Shown: in pieces, positions 24,337 through 34,070 of the stretch
How positions within the stretch are numbered: the stretch's first letter is position 1
Layout of the letters: each line of letters begins with the position of its first letter
From: Candidatus Hydrogenedentota bacterium
GTDB taxonomy: Bacteria; Hydrogenedentota; Hydrogenedentia; Hydrogenedentales; JAGMZX01
Assembly: GCA_029556545.1 (NCBI GenBank)
Contig: JAKQEQ010000049.1
Span: 19,602 to 83,601, forward strand
Length of the DNA: 64,000 bases
Direction of reading: 5' to 3'
Made by a program: the position numbers and the translations under genes
The notes under the pieces: generated by a model
Seen by the model: the letters and a program-made list of their open reading frames with translations, nothing else
Databases searched by the model: none
What the model was told of the DNA's origin: nothing

Positions 24337-25644
24337 ATGCACCGCGTCTTGTTCCTACTGACAGCGGGTCTTGTCCTGGCGTTCGTCGCGTCGGCGGAGC
24401 CGCTCACGTTGAGCCGGAAGACCGCGGTCTTTCAGCACGATATGGAGGAGCGCTTTCTGCTCGACGGGCAGGCGCTCTGCAAGCTGAAGCTGCCGACGCC
24501 GGATCGGGAGTTTACGGCCTATAACATGCCGGACAACGCCTACATGACGGGCATGTACGTGGGCGCGCTCTCGATGAAGTACGCCGTGACCGGCGCCGAA
24601 GAGGACCGCGCGGCGGCGGGGCGCTCGCTCCAAGCGCTGCACCTGCTCTGCACGGTGAGCGGCAAGCAGGGGTTGTTGGCGCGCGCGGCCTGGCCCGTGG
24701 ACCGGCCCCTGGACGACGACGGGGAATGGCGCGTCTCCGCCGATGGCAAGTACAAGTGGCGCGGCGACGTGAGCACCGATCAGATGGACGGCGTCTTCTA
24801 CGGCCTTTCGATGGCGTTCGACCTGATGGCCGATGCAGAGGACAAGGCGTTGATCGCGGCGGACGCGGCGGCGCTGGCGGGCCATGTGCTCGACAACGAC
24901 CTGCGAATCGTCGACGTGAACGGCAAGACTACGGCCTGGGGCAAGTACTATCCGCAATACGCGCGGGTGCTCGAGCCGATGAACGCGCTCCTGCTGCTGC
25001 AATTGCTGAAGGTCGCGCACCACGTCACGGGCGAGGCGCGCTTTGCGGAAGCTTACCGGAAGTGGGCCATAGACGAGGGATACGCCAGGACGGCGCTGCG
25101 GGCGCGCAGGTTGCGCAATCCGAACTTCCGCGGCGCGGTCAATCACTCGGACGACGTGCTCCTGTTCCTCGCTTACGAGCCTTTGCTCCGTCTCGAAACG
25201 GACCCTGAACTGCGCGCGACACTCCTGGACAGCTTCCGCCGATCCTGGGAAGGCACGGAGCGTTTCCCCGGCATGAAGCCCGAGGCCAATCCGCTCTATG
25301 CCTTCCTCGCCGCGAAATATCTCGATGACGCCTCGCAGGTGGAGGCAAGCGTGGACACGTTACGCTGGTTCCCCCTCGACATGAAATGGAATCGCGACAC
25401 CATTGCCCGTTATGAAGCGCAATTCGGTTTCACTTTCGACCCGGCGGTGCGCAGCCCCGAGCCCGCGCCGAAAGCGCCGCTTCCCATCGACCGCCGGGAG
25501 AAGTCGTGGTCCGCCTGGGTGCAGGACCCGTACAACAGCCCCGGAGACCGCGCGACGGACAGCCCGATGGTGTACAACGGCCACGACTATCTGATCGGTT
25601 ACTGGATGGGCCGGTATTACGGCTATATCGGGGCAGAGGACTGA
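24337..25644 (+). CDS. Exported protein with (alpha/alpha) toroid-like fold, function unknown
   Basis: 435 residues, signal peptide LLTAGLVLAFVASAEP. The body is helical with a repeated hairpin character (MTGMYVGALSMKYAVTG, STDQMDGVFYGLSMAFDLM, ARVLEPMNALLLLQLLKVAHH, HSDDVLLFLAYEPLLRL), as in glycoside hydrolases or lyases with an (alpha/alpha)6 barrel. The acid residues that would act are not identified. The gene is divergent from the TolC fusion and convergent with the YfhO-like gene. Confidence 0.75.
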   Translation: MHRVLFLLTAGLVLAFVASAEPLTLSRKTAVFQHDMEERFLLDGQALCKLKLPTPDREFTAYNMPDNAYMTGMYVGALSMKYAVTGAEEDRAAAGRSLQALHLLCTVSGKQGLLARAAWPVDRPLDDDGEWRVSADGKYKWRGDVSTDQMDGVFYGLSMAFDLMADAEDKALIAADAAALAGHVLDNDLRIVDVNGKTTAWGKYYPQYARVLEPMNALLLLQLLKVAHHVTGEARFAEAYRKWAIDEGYARTALRARRLRNPNFRGAVNHSDDVLLFLAYEPLLRLETDPELRATLLDSFRRSWEGTERFPGMKPEANPLYAFLAAKYLDDASQVEASVDTLRWFPLDMKWNRDTIARYEAQFGFTFDPAVRSPEPAPKAPLPIDRREKSWSAWVQDPYNSPGDRATDSPMVYNGHDYLIGYWMGRYYGYIGAED

Positions 25645-25652
25645 GCGCGGCC

Positions 25653-27881
25653 TTAGCGCGCCCGGACACGGCGCAGGAACGCCGCAACGCCCGCCACGAT
25701 GAGCCCCGCGAGCATGAGGAAACTGATCGTCAATCCAACAGTGACCGATCGTGGCTCATACGTAAACACAACACGATGTTGTCCCGCCGGGACCGCCGCG
25801 CCGCGAAACAGCCCGTTCGCGCGCAAGATGGGCTGGGGTTCTCCGTCGCGGACCGCGCGCCAGCCGGGCGCAAAGGAGTCCGCCAGCACAAGGATGCCGT
25901 CCGCGGGCGCATCCACGTGAACGACGACGTGTTCCGGCGTGATCGTTTCGACAGCGCAGGGGACCAGGGTCTCGCTCGGGGCGGCGGGCGGGGCGGTCTG
26001 AGGCATGATGCCCTCGATGACGCACGCGGCGCGCGGATCGAATTGCGGGTCCGCGAGCGCTGCGAGGGCCGCGTCAAAGTTCGGGGCCGCGCGGTAAGCG
26101 GGAACCCAGAACGCGCGCGGCAACGCGCTGTCATTTTGGAATACGACGTGATCGTTAACCCGAACCGGCGGCCCGAGGCGCACCGTGCCCTCCGGCCACG
26201 GCGATTCCGTGAAGGGGCTGTCCGCAGCGACCGCCAGGCTGCCGACGGCCATGAGATTCACGGCGTCGGGATACGCGGCATCGGGCGCGATTCCGAGGCG
26301 GCTGCGCGGCCCGGTCTCCGCAACCGCGGCCAAGCCGCGCCACCACCGGGCCTGCTCGCGCGTCAACGGCCAGAACACGCCGCCGGCAAGCGGCGCGTCC
26401 GCGAGGAACCCAGCGTTCGGCGATAGTGCCGTATCGATCGGGGAAGTCGCCACGTGAATGCGCGCTTCCGGCGCCGCAGCGCGCACTACAGCTAGCGTGT
26501 CCGGCAAGGTTTCGTGAGGGGGCGTCCCGAAGGGATGGGTGAACCGGTTGCCGTTGGCGGCGGCGAGATCCACGGCTTGAACAAGCGAGAGGAACGCCGT
26601 GAGCCCGGCGACTAGCGTTCGCGCGCGCGGCGCTGCGAGCAACGCGACGAGCACGAGCGTCAGCAACGCAACGCGGCCCACAGCGGGGGGCGTCCCGATT
26701 ACGACAAGGCCAATGATGAGCGCCGCGGCGGCAGCGATGGGCCCCCAGAAGCGCGGCGAACGCATGTCGCGACCAACGGAAAACAGGGCGTCGACGCCGA
26801 TGCCCGCGAGCACCGACACGCTGAACGCGAGGGGCAGAAAACACGCGCGCAACGCGGTCTGACCCGTGGCGGCGGCCGCGAGACACAATGCCGCCGCGAT
26901 GCTGAAGTAGACGGTGCCGGTGCGCGCGCCGGGATGAAAGAACGCGGCGGGCAGTACGAGCAGCGCCGCCATGCCGAAATACCCACGCCGGGGCAGGTAG
27001 TCGGGCGCGGCGGAAACGGTCTGCGCCAGCAACGCGGCTAGTCCGCCGGGCGCCTGCCCGGCAAGATCGACATGGGTCAACGTTTGCAGCGGCGCGTCGA
27101 GACCGGCCAGCCAGCCAAGCGTTGGCGCCCATTGTACGGCGGCAAGGCCGAACGCGACAGCCGCGCCCAGCGCGAGCCGAAGCAGTGCGCGCGAAACGGC
27201 GGATGCTTTCGCCGAGCCGCCAAATGCGAGCAGCACGGCATAGGGCGCGGTCAGCAACAGGAACGCGATGGCTGCCGCTGGTGAACCGCAGAGGAACAGG
27301 AGCGCCAGCGTGATGCCGGGCACGGCGGCGCTCGCCGCATTCGATCGCGGCGGGAAGACGGTGACCGCCCAGAAGAGCCATGGGGCGCAGGCCATCGCGT
27401 TCGCGAGTTCGGGCCGCGACATGGCGGCGGCGGCCGCGCCCGAAAAAGCATAGGTCACGCCCGTGAACAGGGCGCTCATATCGCGCAGTCCGAGTGACCG
27501 CGCGAAGAGGGCGCATCCAAGACCCATCAGTGCAAGACACAGCGCGGCGTGCCAAGCCATCGCCGTCGGCGTGGGCAAAAGAAGGAACACCACATTGAAC
27601 GGGTGGAACAGGCCGGTGGCGGGGTTCGCGAGGAAGGGCGCGCCGCAGAACTGCGCATCGGTCCACAGCGGGAGTTGACCCTGCCGCAGCCGCCCGAACC
27701 CATACTGAAACACGGGCAGGACGCGCTGGTAGAGGTCCGCGTTTTCGAGGGCCTCGCGCGCGCCGTGCTCGGGCCGCTCGACGGCCCGCCAGTAGACCGG
27801 CGCGGCGAGCAGGAACAGCACCGCCGTGAAGAGCACCGGCCAGAACGGGCCGCGATTCCGCGCGCCGGGCAGCGTGGTCAC
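25653..27881 (-). CDS. YfhO-like multi-pass membrane protein
   Basis: 742 residues from GTG 27881, overlapping the upstream oxidoreductase stop as GTGA. About 12 hydrophobic helices, then a periplasmic part, then a C-terminal helix and basic end RRVRAR. Motifs VYWRAVERPEHGAREALENADL, GRLRQGQLPLWTDAQFCGAPF, a glycine-rich extracytoplasmic run, and near the end ADGILVLADSFAPGWRAV and EPRSVTVGLTISFLM match the YfhO/DUF6056 glycosyl-transfer-associated membrane proteins. These probably move sugar groups for cell-surface glycans. Confidence 0.85.
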   Translation of the reverse strand: MTTLPGARNRGPFWPVLFTAVLFLLAAPVYWRAVERPEHGAREALENADLYQRVLPVFQYGFGRLRQGQLPLWTDAQFCGAPFLANPATGLFHPFNVVFLLLPTPTAMAWHAALCLALMGLGCALFARSLGLRDMSALFTGVTYAFSGAAAAAMSRPELANAMACAPWLFWAVTVFPPRSNAASAAVPGITLALLFLCGSPAAAIAFLLLTAPYAVLLAFGGSAKASAVSRALLRLALGAAVAFGLAAVQWAPTLGWLAGLDAPLQTLTHVDLAGQAPGGLAALLAQTVSAAPDYLPRRGYFGMAALLVLPAAFFHPGARTGTVYFSIAAALCLAAAATGQTALRACFLPLAFSVSVLAGIGVDALFSVGRDMRSPRFWGPIAAAAALIIGLVVIGTPPAVGRVALLTLVLVALLAAPRARTLVAGLTAFLSLVQAVDLAAANGNRFTHPFGTPPHETLPDTLAVVRAAAPEARIHVATSPIDTALSPNAGFLADAPLAGGVFWPLTREQARWWRGLAAVAETGPRSRLGIAPDAAYPDAVNLMAVGSLAVAADSPFTESPWPEGTVRLGPPVRVNDHVVFQNDSALPRAFWVPAYRAAPNFDAALAALADPQFDPRAACVIEGIMPQTAPPAAPSETLVPCAVETITPEHVVVHVDAPADGILVLADSFAPGWRAVRDGEPQPILRANGLFRGAAVPAGQHRVVFTYEPRSVTVGLTISFLMLAGLIVAGVAAFLRRVRAR

Positions 27882-28873
27882 GCCAGCAACTCGCGTACCG
27901 TGACCCAGCGGCGCTCCTTGGCGGCGCGCACCATGGCATGCGTCGCGGCCAGGCTGTTCAGGTTGTCCCGCCCGCTGGTTTCCGGCTCGGTGTTCGCGGT
28001 CAGGGCGCGCGCAAACGCTTCGAGCAGCCACGCCTGATGCGCGGGCTCGAACTTGACCAGCGGGACCGCGCGGCGGCTGCCGGGTTTATCGGAGAAGAAG
28101 ACCTGCTCGCCTTCGAGCATGAGCGCGCCTTTCGAGCCATCGAAGCGCCAGTCCGCGTTCCAGGTGGTTTCCCAACCGCCGCTGACCCAACTCGCGCAGT
28201 AATTCGCCGTCGCGCCGTTCTCGCACCGCCATTGGGCCATGACCGTCGCATCGCCCTTATACCAGCTCCACGGCGCGCCGACACTGGCCGCCTGCACCGA
28301 GGCAATGTCCGTGCCGAGGACGCCCCGGAGCATATCCACGTGGTGGATGCTCATGTCGAGGATGAGCGGATAGGGCATCTCCTCGCGGTAGCCGCCGAAA
28401 TGCGGGCCCTTGTGGAAGCGAATCTCGACGTAACCCACGTCGCCGAGGCGGCCCTTCTCGATGAAGCGCTTAATCGTTTGCGTCACGGGCTGGTAGCGGT
28501 AATTCTGTGCGACCATGAGCGTGCGCTTTGCCTGTTTCGCCCGCGCCACGAGGTCCTTCGCGTCCTTCACAGTCGGCGCGAGCGGCTTCTCGCAGAGCAC
28601 GTGCAGGCCACGCCTGAACGCTTCGGCGCAGACCTGCCGCCGGAACCGCTGGGGCGTGACATCGAGCAGCGCCTCCGCCTCGACCACCGCGATGGCTTCG
28701 CGATAGTCGGTGAAGCAGCGGTCGCGCGGCATGCCGTGGCGCGCGGCCGCCGCGATCAGGTTCGCCTCGTTGGTATCGACGTAGGCCACGCCCGCCCACG
28801 CGGAGGACGCCGCGACCACGTCGGTCCATTCGCGGCCCATGCCGCCCACCCCGACCTGAATGATGCGCTTCAT
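27878..28873 (-). CDS. Gfo/Idh/MocA-family oxidoreductase
   Basis: 331 residues from ATG 28873, with GGAG 9 bases upstream. MKRIIQVGVGGMGREWTDVV is the Rossmann start, LDVTPQRFRRQV and GLHVLCEKPLAPTVKD carry the EKP catalytic motif, SIHHVDMLRGVLG is the family His/Asp block. Probably NAD-dependent sugar or inositol dehydrogenase. The GTGA overlap with the YfhO-like gene suggests a shared transcript. Confidence 0.9.
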   Translation of the reverse strand: MKRIIQVGVGGMGREWTDVVAASSAWAGVAYVDTNEANLIAAAARHGMPRDRCFTDYREAIAVVEAEALLDVTPQRFRRQVCAEAFRRGLHVLCEKPLAPTVKDAKDLVARAKQAKRTLMVAQNYRYQPVTQTIKRFIEKGRLGDVGYVEIRFHKGPHFGGYREEMPYPLILDMSIHHVDMLRGVLGTDIASVQAASVGAPWSWYKGDATVMAQWRCENGATANYCASWVSGGWETTWNADWRFDGSKGALMLEGEQVFFSDKPGSRRAVPLVKFEPAHQAWLLEAFARALTANTEPETSGRDNLNSLAATHAMVRAAKERRWVTVRELLA

Positions 28874-28910
28874 GATCGTGCTCCGGTTGTCGCGTAAGGG
28901 ACCGCTCCCC

Positions 28911-30113
28911 CTACACATCCGCCTCGGTAAATTGCGCCAGGATGCGCTTCGCCGCGGATAGTTTGTGGACCTCGTCCGGGCCGTCGTAGATGCGCCCGGC
29001 GCGTTCGTTTCGGAAGAACAGCGCCAGCGGCGTGTAATCGGTCGTGCCGAGGCCGCCGTGCACCTGAATCGCGCGGTCGATGACCCGCATCATCGTGTTC
29101 GCGGCGTGGAACTTGATGAGCGAAATCTCGACCCGCGCCTCCTTCGGACCACACTGGTCAATGCACCACGCCGCGTGCAGTACGGCGAGCCGCGCGGCGT
29201 TGATCTCGGCGCGGCTTTCCGCGATCCACGCGCGGACAATCTGCTGGTCCGCGAGCGTGTGATCGGGCGTCACGCGGCGTTGCAGCGCGTAACGGCACAT
29301 GAGTTCGAAACTGCGCTCGCACACGCCCATCCAACGCATGCAATGATGGATGCGTCCGGGTCCGAGCCGGTCCTGCGCGATGAGAAAGCCCGCGCCGTCC
29401 GGGCCGAGGATGTTGTCCACGGGCACGCGCACGTTCTCGTAGCGAATGCGCGAATGACTGGCCCAATCCTCGCCGCGCCACCCCATCGAGGGCGTGTTTT
29501 CCTCGATACACACGCCGGGCGTATCGATGGGCACGAGAATCTGGCTTGCGCGCAGGTGCTTCGGCGCGTCCGGGTTCGTAATCGCCATCACGATGGCGAA
29601 AGACGCGCCGTCCGCGCCCGTGCTGAACCACTTCGTGCCGTTGATGACCCACTCGTTGCCGTCGCGGACCGCCGTGGTGCCCATCCAGACGGGGTTCGAG
29701 CCGGGGTAGTCCGGCTCCGTCATCGAGAAGCAACTGCGGATGTCCCCCGCGAGCAGCGGCGTCAGGAACCGCTCCTTTTGCTCGTCGGTCCCGTACTTGA
29801 TCAGAATCTCCATGTTGCCGGCGTCGGGCGCCTGGCAATTGAAGGTGTAATGCCCCAAAGGCGAGCGCCCGAGTTCCGCGCTCACGAGGCCGTGTTCGAG
29901 CGTGCTCAGGCCCATACCGCCGTATTCCTTATGGATTTGCGGCAGCCACAGCCCTTCTTGCTTTACTTTCGCGCGCTTCTCCCGCAGCGCGTCCAAGACG
30001 ACCCGGAACCCCTGGGTGAGATAGTCGCGTTCGAGGGGAATGAGTTCCTCGTCCACAAACGCGCGCACACGACGAGTCACCTGCTGCATTCGGTCGGAAA
30101 TACTGAAATCCAT
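28911..30113 (-). CDS. Acyl-CoA dehydrogenase
   Basis: 400 residues from ATG 30113, with GGGAGG 7 bases upstream. MDFSISDRMQQVTRRVRAFVDEELIP, then LAGDIRSCFSMTEPDYPGSN (flavin and substrate loop), VINGTKWFSTGADGA, LIPxDTPGV-type LVPIDTPGVCIEE, AIQVHGGLGTTDYTPLALFFRNERAGRIYDGPDEVHKL close to the usual IYEGTxEI end. The catalytic base region RIYDGPDEVHK keeps Asp in place of Glu and should be checked against family members. FAD-dependent oxidation of an acyl-CoA. Confidence 0.93.
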   Translation of the reverse strand: MDFSISDRMQQVTRRVRAFVDEELIPLERDYLTQGFRVVLDALREKRAKVKQEGLWLPQIHKEYGGMGLSTLEHGLVSAELGRSPLGHYTFNCQAPDAGNMEILIKYGTDEQKERFLTPLLAGDIRSCFSMTEPDYPGSNPVWMGTTAVRDGNEWVINGTKWFSTGADGASFAIVMAITNPDAPKHLRASQILVPIDTPGVCIEENTPSMGWRGEDWASHSRIRYENVRVPVDNILGPDGAGFLIAQDRLGPGRIHHCMRWMGVCERSFELMCRYALQRRVTPDHTLADQQIVRAWIAESRAEINAARLAVLHAAWCIDQCGPKEARVEISLIKFHAANTMMRVIDRAIQVHGGLGTTDYTPLALFFRNERAGRIYDGPDEVHKLSAAKRILAQFTEADV

Positions 30114-30239
30114 CTCCCGGCCTCCCGTTACTGCGTTCGACGGAAAGAGTACACCACGGGGCGGGGCCGGTGAAAGCCGCAGACAGCGGAACATACCGCG
30201 TCTACTGCTCAGGCGGTAGGACGTGGCGTGCGGCGGGAA

Positions 30240-30857
30240 CTACAGGTGACAGTGGGCAAGGCCGCGCTTTTCGAGGTACTGCTGGTGGTATTCCTCGGCG
30301 CGCCAGAACGTTGCCGCAGGCTGAATCTCCGTGGCGATGGGCCGCGCGTGCTTGCCGGAGCGATCGAGGGCATCCTTGGAAGCCCGCGCCGCGGCTTCCT
30401 GCTCGGGCGTGTGGAAGAAGACGACCGAGCGGTATTGGGTACCGAAATCCGGGCCTTGCCGGTTCACCTGGGTCGGATCATGGCAGGTCCAGAACACGTC
30501 GAGCAGTGCGTCGTAGGAAACCTTGTCCGGGTCGTACACGACCTCGACCACCTCCGCATGCCCGGTCCGGTCCGTGCACACGTCCTTGTAGGTGGGGCTT
30601 TCGAGCGCGCCGCCCATGTAGCCCACGGACGTGGCCGTCACGCCGTCAATGCGCCGAAATGCCGCCTCGACGCCCCAGAAACACCCCGCTCCGAAGGTGG
30701 CTTGCTCCATGATTCGCTCCTCGCCGGGTTGCGGAGCGTCCTCCTCGCGCGCGGCGGTTTCAGCGGTGGGCGCCCCCGATACGGGACCGCCGCAACCGGC
30801 CGTTACGCACCACGCCGCGCCGCCGAACAGCATCGTCAGGAAAACACGCCGCGACAT
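30240..30857 (-). CDS. msrA: Peptide methionine sulfoxide reductase A, lipoprotein form
   Basis: 205 residues from ATG 30857, with a lipoprotein or Tat-like signal [21 protein letters not shown] (lipobox TAGC). Catalytic GCFWGVE, then [42 protein letters not shown] and [17 protein letters not shown] are all MsrA signatures. It reduces methionine-S-sulfoxide, here on the cell envelope side. The stop is followed by a short gap to the acyl-CoA dehydrogenase. Confidence 0.95.
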   Translation of the reverse strand: MSRRVFLTMLFGGAAWCVTAGCGGPVSGAPTAETAAREEDAPQPGEERIMEQATFGAGCFWGVEAAFRRIDGVTATSVGYMGGALESPTYKDVCTDRTGHAEVVEVVYDPDKVSYDALLDVFWTCHDPTQVNRQGPDFGTQYRSVVFFHTPEQEAAARASKDALDRSGKHARPIATEIQPAATFWRAEEYHQQYLEKRGLAHCHL

Positions 30858-30954
30858 CTCGATATCCCTGCCTTTGGCCGCGCCCCGACGCAGCTCGCGC
30901 CGGGGAACGCCTCGCGGTATAGGCAACACGCGGCAGGCGGGGATTATTGCGGCG

Positions 30955-32178
30955 CTACTCGGCTTCCACCACGAGGTCCGGGTTCTCCGGTCCGAAGTGC
31001 TTCAGCATGACGAGCGGGTCCGCCTTGCTCGGGTTGCTGATAACGACGCCCGCTTTCGCGGCCGCCTCGGACACGAAATACTCGTCCTGGGTCAGTTGGC
31101 CGTAGCGGATCAACGCGGGCGATTCGATGTCCCATACGCCCAGCTTGCCGTGGCCTTGCATGCAGATGAGCCCGTAGGCCGCGCCGTCCTTGATGGTCAC
31201 GGTGCCGCCCGGCAGGACCGTGAGTTCCTTCGCGCTGAACGCGGCGGACTTGTAGCAAATCCAGTTGTCGATGTAGCCCTCGGCCTTCATCTGCTCGATG
31301 GGCTTCACCGGTTTCGGGCGCATAAAGTGTTTCTTGGCGAAGTTCGGATCGACGTTCAGTTCCCAGTCGATGACCTCGACCAGGTAGTCGAAGTCGCCCT
31401 TCTTGTCCGGGGGCGTGTCTTTCCAGAGCAGTTCCTCGGGCACGATCGAATCGCCCGTGAGCGACTGATACATGGCGAAGACATCCGACGCCTTCTGCGG
31501 CTCGTAGGTGCAGAGGCTGCCCGGCGCGTGGAGCACGCCGGGGGGCACGTCCCAGCCCGTGCCCGGTTCGAGCCGATACGCCGCCGACAGATTGGTCAGC
31601 TTGTTGTCGCCCTTGACATAATCCATGAGTGCCTGGCGCACCTGCTCCTTCGTCACACCGGGCTGGAGCCCGAAGAACGTGTACGGGAAATCGCCGCCGT
31701 GGTTGTTCACCTGCGGCGGGAAGTAATACGCCTCCGGTTTGCCGAGTTGCTTCACCCGCGCGGCGTGCGCGTCGTCATGGTGGATGTGGTGCGGCAGCGC
31801 GCCCTTGTTGTCGAAGAACTTCGAGTACATCGGCCAGCGGCCATGCTCGTTCCAGATGCGGTCGCCGATCAATGCGCCCTTGAGATCCGCCACGGCGTCC
31901 CGCAGCAATACCCGCTCCGTCTTGCCGCCGTCCTCGAAGACAATGAAGCTGAGTCCTTCATTCGGGCTGGTGAGCGGGCCGTTGTCCGCGGGCGTGGTCG
32001 AAGAGAACCACCGCTCGTCGATGCCGCCGCGCACGCCGCCCATCGCGTAGTAGTCGTCCGGGTGCAGCTTGATGCGCCGGCCCGGCACGCAAAACGAGCG
32101 CGGCACCCACGTGGGCGCGAGCCGCACGATCCCTTTGCCTTGTTCCAGTGCCTTTTCGGCCAATGCTTTCGTGGACAT
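30955..32178 (-). CDS. Cupin-type sugar-phosphate isomerase-like protein
   Basis: 407 residues, ATG 32178 with GGAAGCAAGG upstream. Two cupin-like parts: HHIHHDDAH (metal site) and later [30 protein letters not shown]. The layout resembles class I mannose-6-phosphate isomerase and its relatives, though the standard ManA QPHWGHN block is not seen. It lies 21 bases after a Gfo/Idh gene and in one operon with a sugar isomerase, so it likely handles the same sugar. Confidence 0.75.
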   Translation of the reverse strand: MSTKALAEKALEQGKGIVRLAPTWVPRSFCVPGRRIKLHPDDYYAMGGVRGGIDERWFSSTTPADNGPLTSPNEGLSFIVFEDGGKTERVLLRDAVADLKGALIGDRIWNEHGRWPMYSKFFDNKGALPHHIHHDDAHAARVKQLGKPEAYYFPPQVNNHGGDFPYTFFGLQPGVTKEQVRQALMDYVKGDNKLTNLSAAYRLEPGTGWDVPPGVLHAPGSLCTYEPQKASDVFAMYQSLTGDSIVPEELLWKDTPPDKKGDFDYLVEVIDWELNVDPNFAKKHFMRPKPVKPIEQMKAEGYIDNWICYKSAAFSAKELTVLPGGTVTIKDGAAYGLICMQGHGKLGVWDIESPALIRYGQLTQDEYFVSEAAAKAGVVISNPSKADPLVMLKHFGPENPDLVVEAE

Positions 32179-32199
32179 CCTTGCTTCCTTTCGATTCGA

Positions 32200-33336
32200 T
32201 TAGGCGCCGACGGCCTGCCACGTCCCGGATTTCGCCGATTTCAGGACCGCGTCGCAAACATACTGCGTTTCGAGCGCGCCGCGGAAGGTGGGCTGCGCCG
32301 GTTCGCCGGTTTCGAGCCCCTTGATAAAGTCCGCGACACCGTGAATGAACGAGTGTTCGTATCCGATTTGCAGTCCGGGGACCCACCACTTGTCCATGTA
32401 GGGCATGTCCGAGTCGGAGACATGCACCGAACGCCAGCCGCGCACGATCGAGTCGTCGCGGTGGTCGAAGTAGTTGAGGCGATGCAGGTCGTGCAGGTCC
32501 CACTGGATGCTGGCGTGCTCGCCGTTGATTTCGAACGTATATAGCGCTTTGTGGCCGCGGGCGTAACGGGTGGACTCGAACGTGGCCAGCGATCCGTTGT
32601 TGAACCGGGCGAGGAACGCGCAGGCGTCGTCGATGGTCACCGGCTCGACCTTGCCCGTCAGGTTGTGTTGGCGCTCCTTCACGAAAATCTCCGTCATGGC
32701 GGTGACGCTGCTGATGGGGCCGTTCAGCCACAGCGCGGTGTCGATGCAATGCGCGAGCAGGTCGCCCGTGACGCCGGCGCCGGCCGCCGCGGCGTCGAGC
32801 CGCCAGAGGCCCGTGCCGCCTTGGGGCAGATCCGCGGAGATGGTCCAGTCCTGAAGAAAGACTGCGCGGTAGTGGAAGATGCGGCCCAGACGCCCTTGGT
32901 CGATGAGCAGCTTCGCGAGCGTCACGGCGGGCACGCGCCGGTAGTTGTACCAGACCATGTTCGCCACGCCCGCCTTCTCGACGGCCTCGACCATTTCGAG
33001 GCCCTCGGCGGGATTCATGGAGAGCGGCTTCTCGCAGAGCACCATCTTGCCCGCCTGCGCCGCCGCGATGGCGATGTCGTGGTGATAGTTGTTCGGCGTG
33101 CAGATATCGATTGCGTCGATATCCTTGCGCTCGACCAGCTTACGCCAGTCGGTCTCGACGCCCTCGTAGCCCCAGTTGTCCGCGAACGCCTGTATCTTGT
33201 CCTTGCTGCGCGCGCAGGCGGCCTTCAACACAGGCTCGTACGACAAGTCGAAGAACTTGCCCGCCTGGCGATAGGCGTTCGAGTGCGCCCGCCCCATGAA
33301 CCCGTAGCCGATTAAGCCAACGTTAAGTTCTTTCAT
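32200..33336 (-). CDS. Gfo/Idh/MocA-family oxidoreductase
   Basis: 378 residues. [20 protein letters not shown] Rossmann start, [20 protein letters not shown] and [13 protein letters not shown] with the EKP motif, [21 protein letters not shown] with the family His/Asp. It should oxidise or epimerise a sugar via an NAD-bound intermediate. ATG 33336 follows weak AGAATC; the gene lies after the interrupted HEPN gene and before the cupin gene. Confidence 0.93.
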   Translation of the reverse strand: MKELNVGLIGYGFMGRAHSNAYRQAGKFFDLSYEPVLKAACARSKDKIQAFADNWGYEGVETDWRKLVERKDIDAIDICTPNNYHHDIAIAAAQAGKMVLCEKPLSMNPAEGLEMVEAVEKAGVANMVWYNYRRVPAVTLAKLLIDQGRLGRIFHYRAVFLQDWTISADLPQGGTGLWRLDAAAAGAGVTGDLLAHCIDTALWLNGPISSVTAMTEIFVKERQHNLTGKVEPVTIDDACAFLARFNNGSLATFESTRYARGHKALYTFEINGEHASIQWDLHDLHRLNYFDHRDDSIVRGWRSVHVSDSDMPYMDKWWVPGLQIGYEHSFIHGVADFIKGLETGEPAQPTFRGALETQYVCDAVLKSAKSGTWQAVGA

Positions 33337-33379
33337 AATGCTGATTCTCCCACTTCCTGCATTGAAGAGACAGTGCCTT

Positions 33380-33757
33380 TCAGAGACCTAGTGTCAACCT
33401 GCTTGCGGCGCGAATGCGCCGACAACGGTTCCGCGCATCTCGGGCGGTTTCTTGGTCGGCTGAGTCGCCCGGATATCGAAAACTGACGGCAAATTCGGAC
33501 AAGAAAGCCAAATCTTCTCGATGAATCTCTCATATAGGCAACTTCGCAAGCACCAAATCAAGAAGTGCGGCTAGATCATGTGTTTTGGGGAGAGTGACTC
33601 CCATTTCGTGGAGCATTGCCTTCAGGTATTTCTCCGCACACTGTTGCGCATGGAAACAAGCTCCGTCATAGTTCGGATTCTTCCGTGCATGTGATTCACG
33701 TTCCACGGTCCAATAGTCCGCTTCCGCTTTCTGAATCCACGCAAGAGTTATCGGCGT
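33380..33757 (-). pseudogene. HEPN-domain toxin-like gene with in-frame TGA
   Basis: From ATG 33757 the frame reads MTPITLAWIQKAEADYW and FHAQQCAEKYLKAMLHEMG, the HEPN (MNT-linked) pattern, then KTHDLAALLDLVLAKLPI and a TGA at 33530-33532. In the same frame the reading continues EIHREDLAFLSEFAVSFRY, PGDSADQETARDARN and [12 protein letters not shown] to a TGA at 33380-33382. The continuation has the RYPG...A...A...I...LGL end of full HEPN proteins, so the 126-codon frame is complete except for one stop. It may be a pseudogene, a read error or a recoded codon. A GTG/ATG start at 33823 is the annotation of the shorter frame; ATG 33757 fits HEPN relatives better. Confidence 0.8.
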
Positions 33758-34070
33758 CATACAGCACGATGCCCGTTTGCACCACTTCCCGCACGAAATC
33801 GTCGCCCATCTCGAGCCGCTCACGTACTTTCTCCGGACTGCGCACGAGGATGTCGGCGGGAAACGGCGGCCTCACTTCAAGGCGAATCTGCACGGATTTT
33901 TCCCACGGCTTCCCTTCGTGCGGCATGATGACCAGCAAGTCGACGTCCGAGTCCGGTGTCGCCTTGCCGCACGCATATGATCCGAAGAGGACAACCCGTT
34001 CCGGCTGGAAGCGCCGTCCGATTTCACCGGCAACCCGGCGTATGTCCCGCATTCGTGTCATCTCACCCAT
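33696..34070 (-). CDS. MNT-type minimal nucleotidyltransferase (antitoxin-like)
   Basis: 124 residues. GSYACGKATPDSDVDLLV (residues about 30-47) is the GSx10DxD nucleotidyltransferase signature. In MNT/HEPN pairs this protein AMPylates or otherwise blocks the HEPN ribonuclease. Its start overlaps the sugar isomerase stop by 8 bases and its last 20 codons overlap the HEPN frame by 60 bases, a longer overlap than usual for such pairs, so the original MNT stop may have been lost. Confidence 0.88.
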   Translation of the reverse strand: MGEMTRMRDIRRVAGEIGRRFQPERVVLFGSYACGKATPDSDVDLLVIMPHEGKPWEKSVQIRLEVRPPFPADILVRSPEKVRERLEMGDDFVREVVQTGIVLYDADNSCVDSESGSGLLDRGT

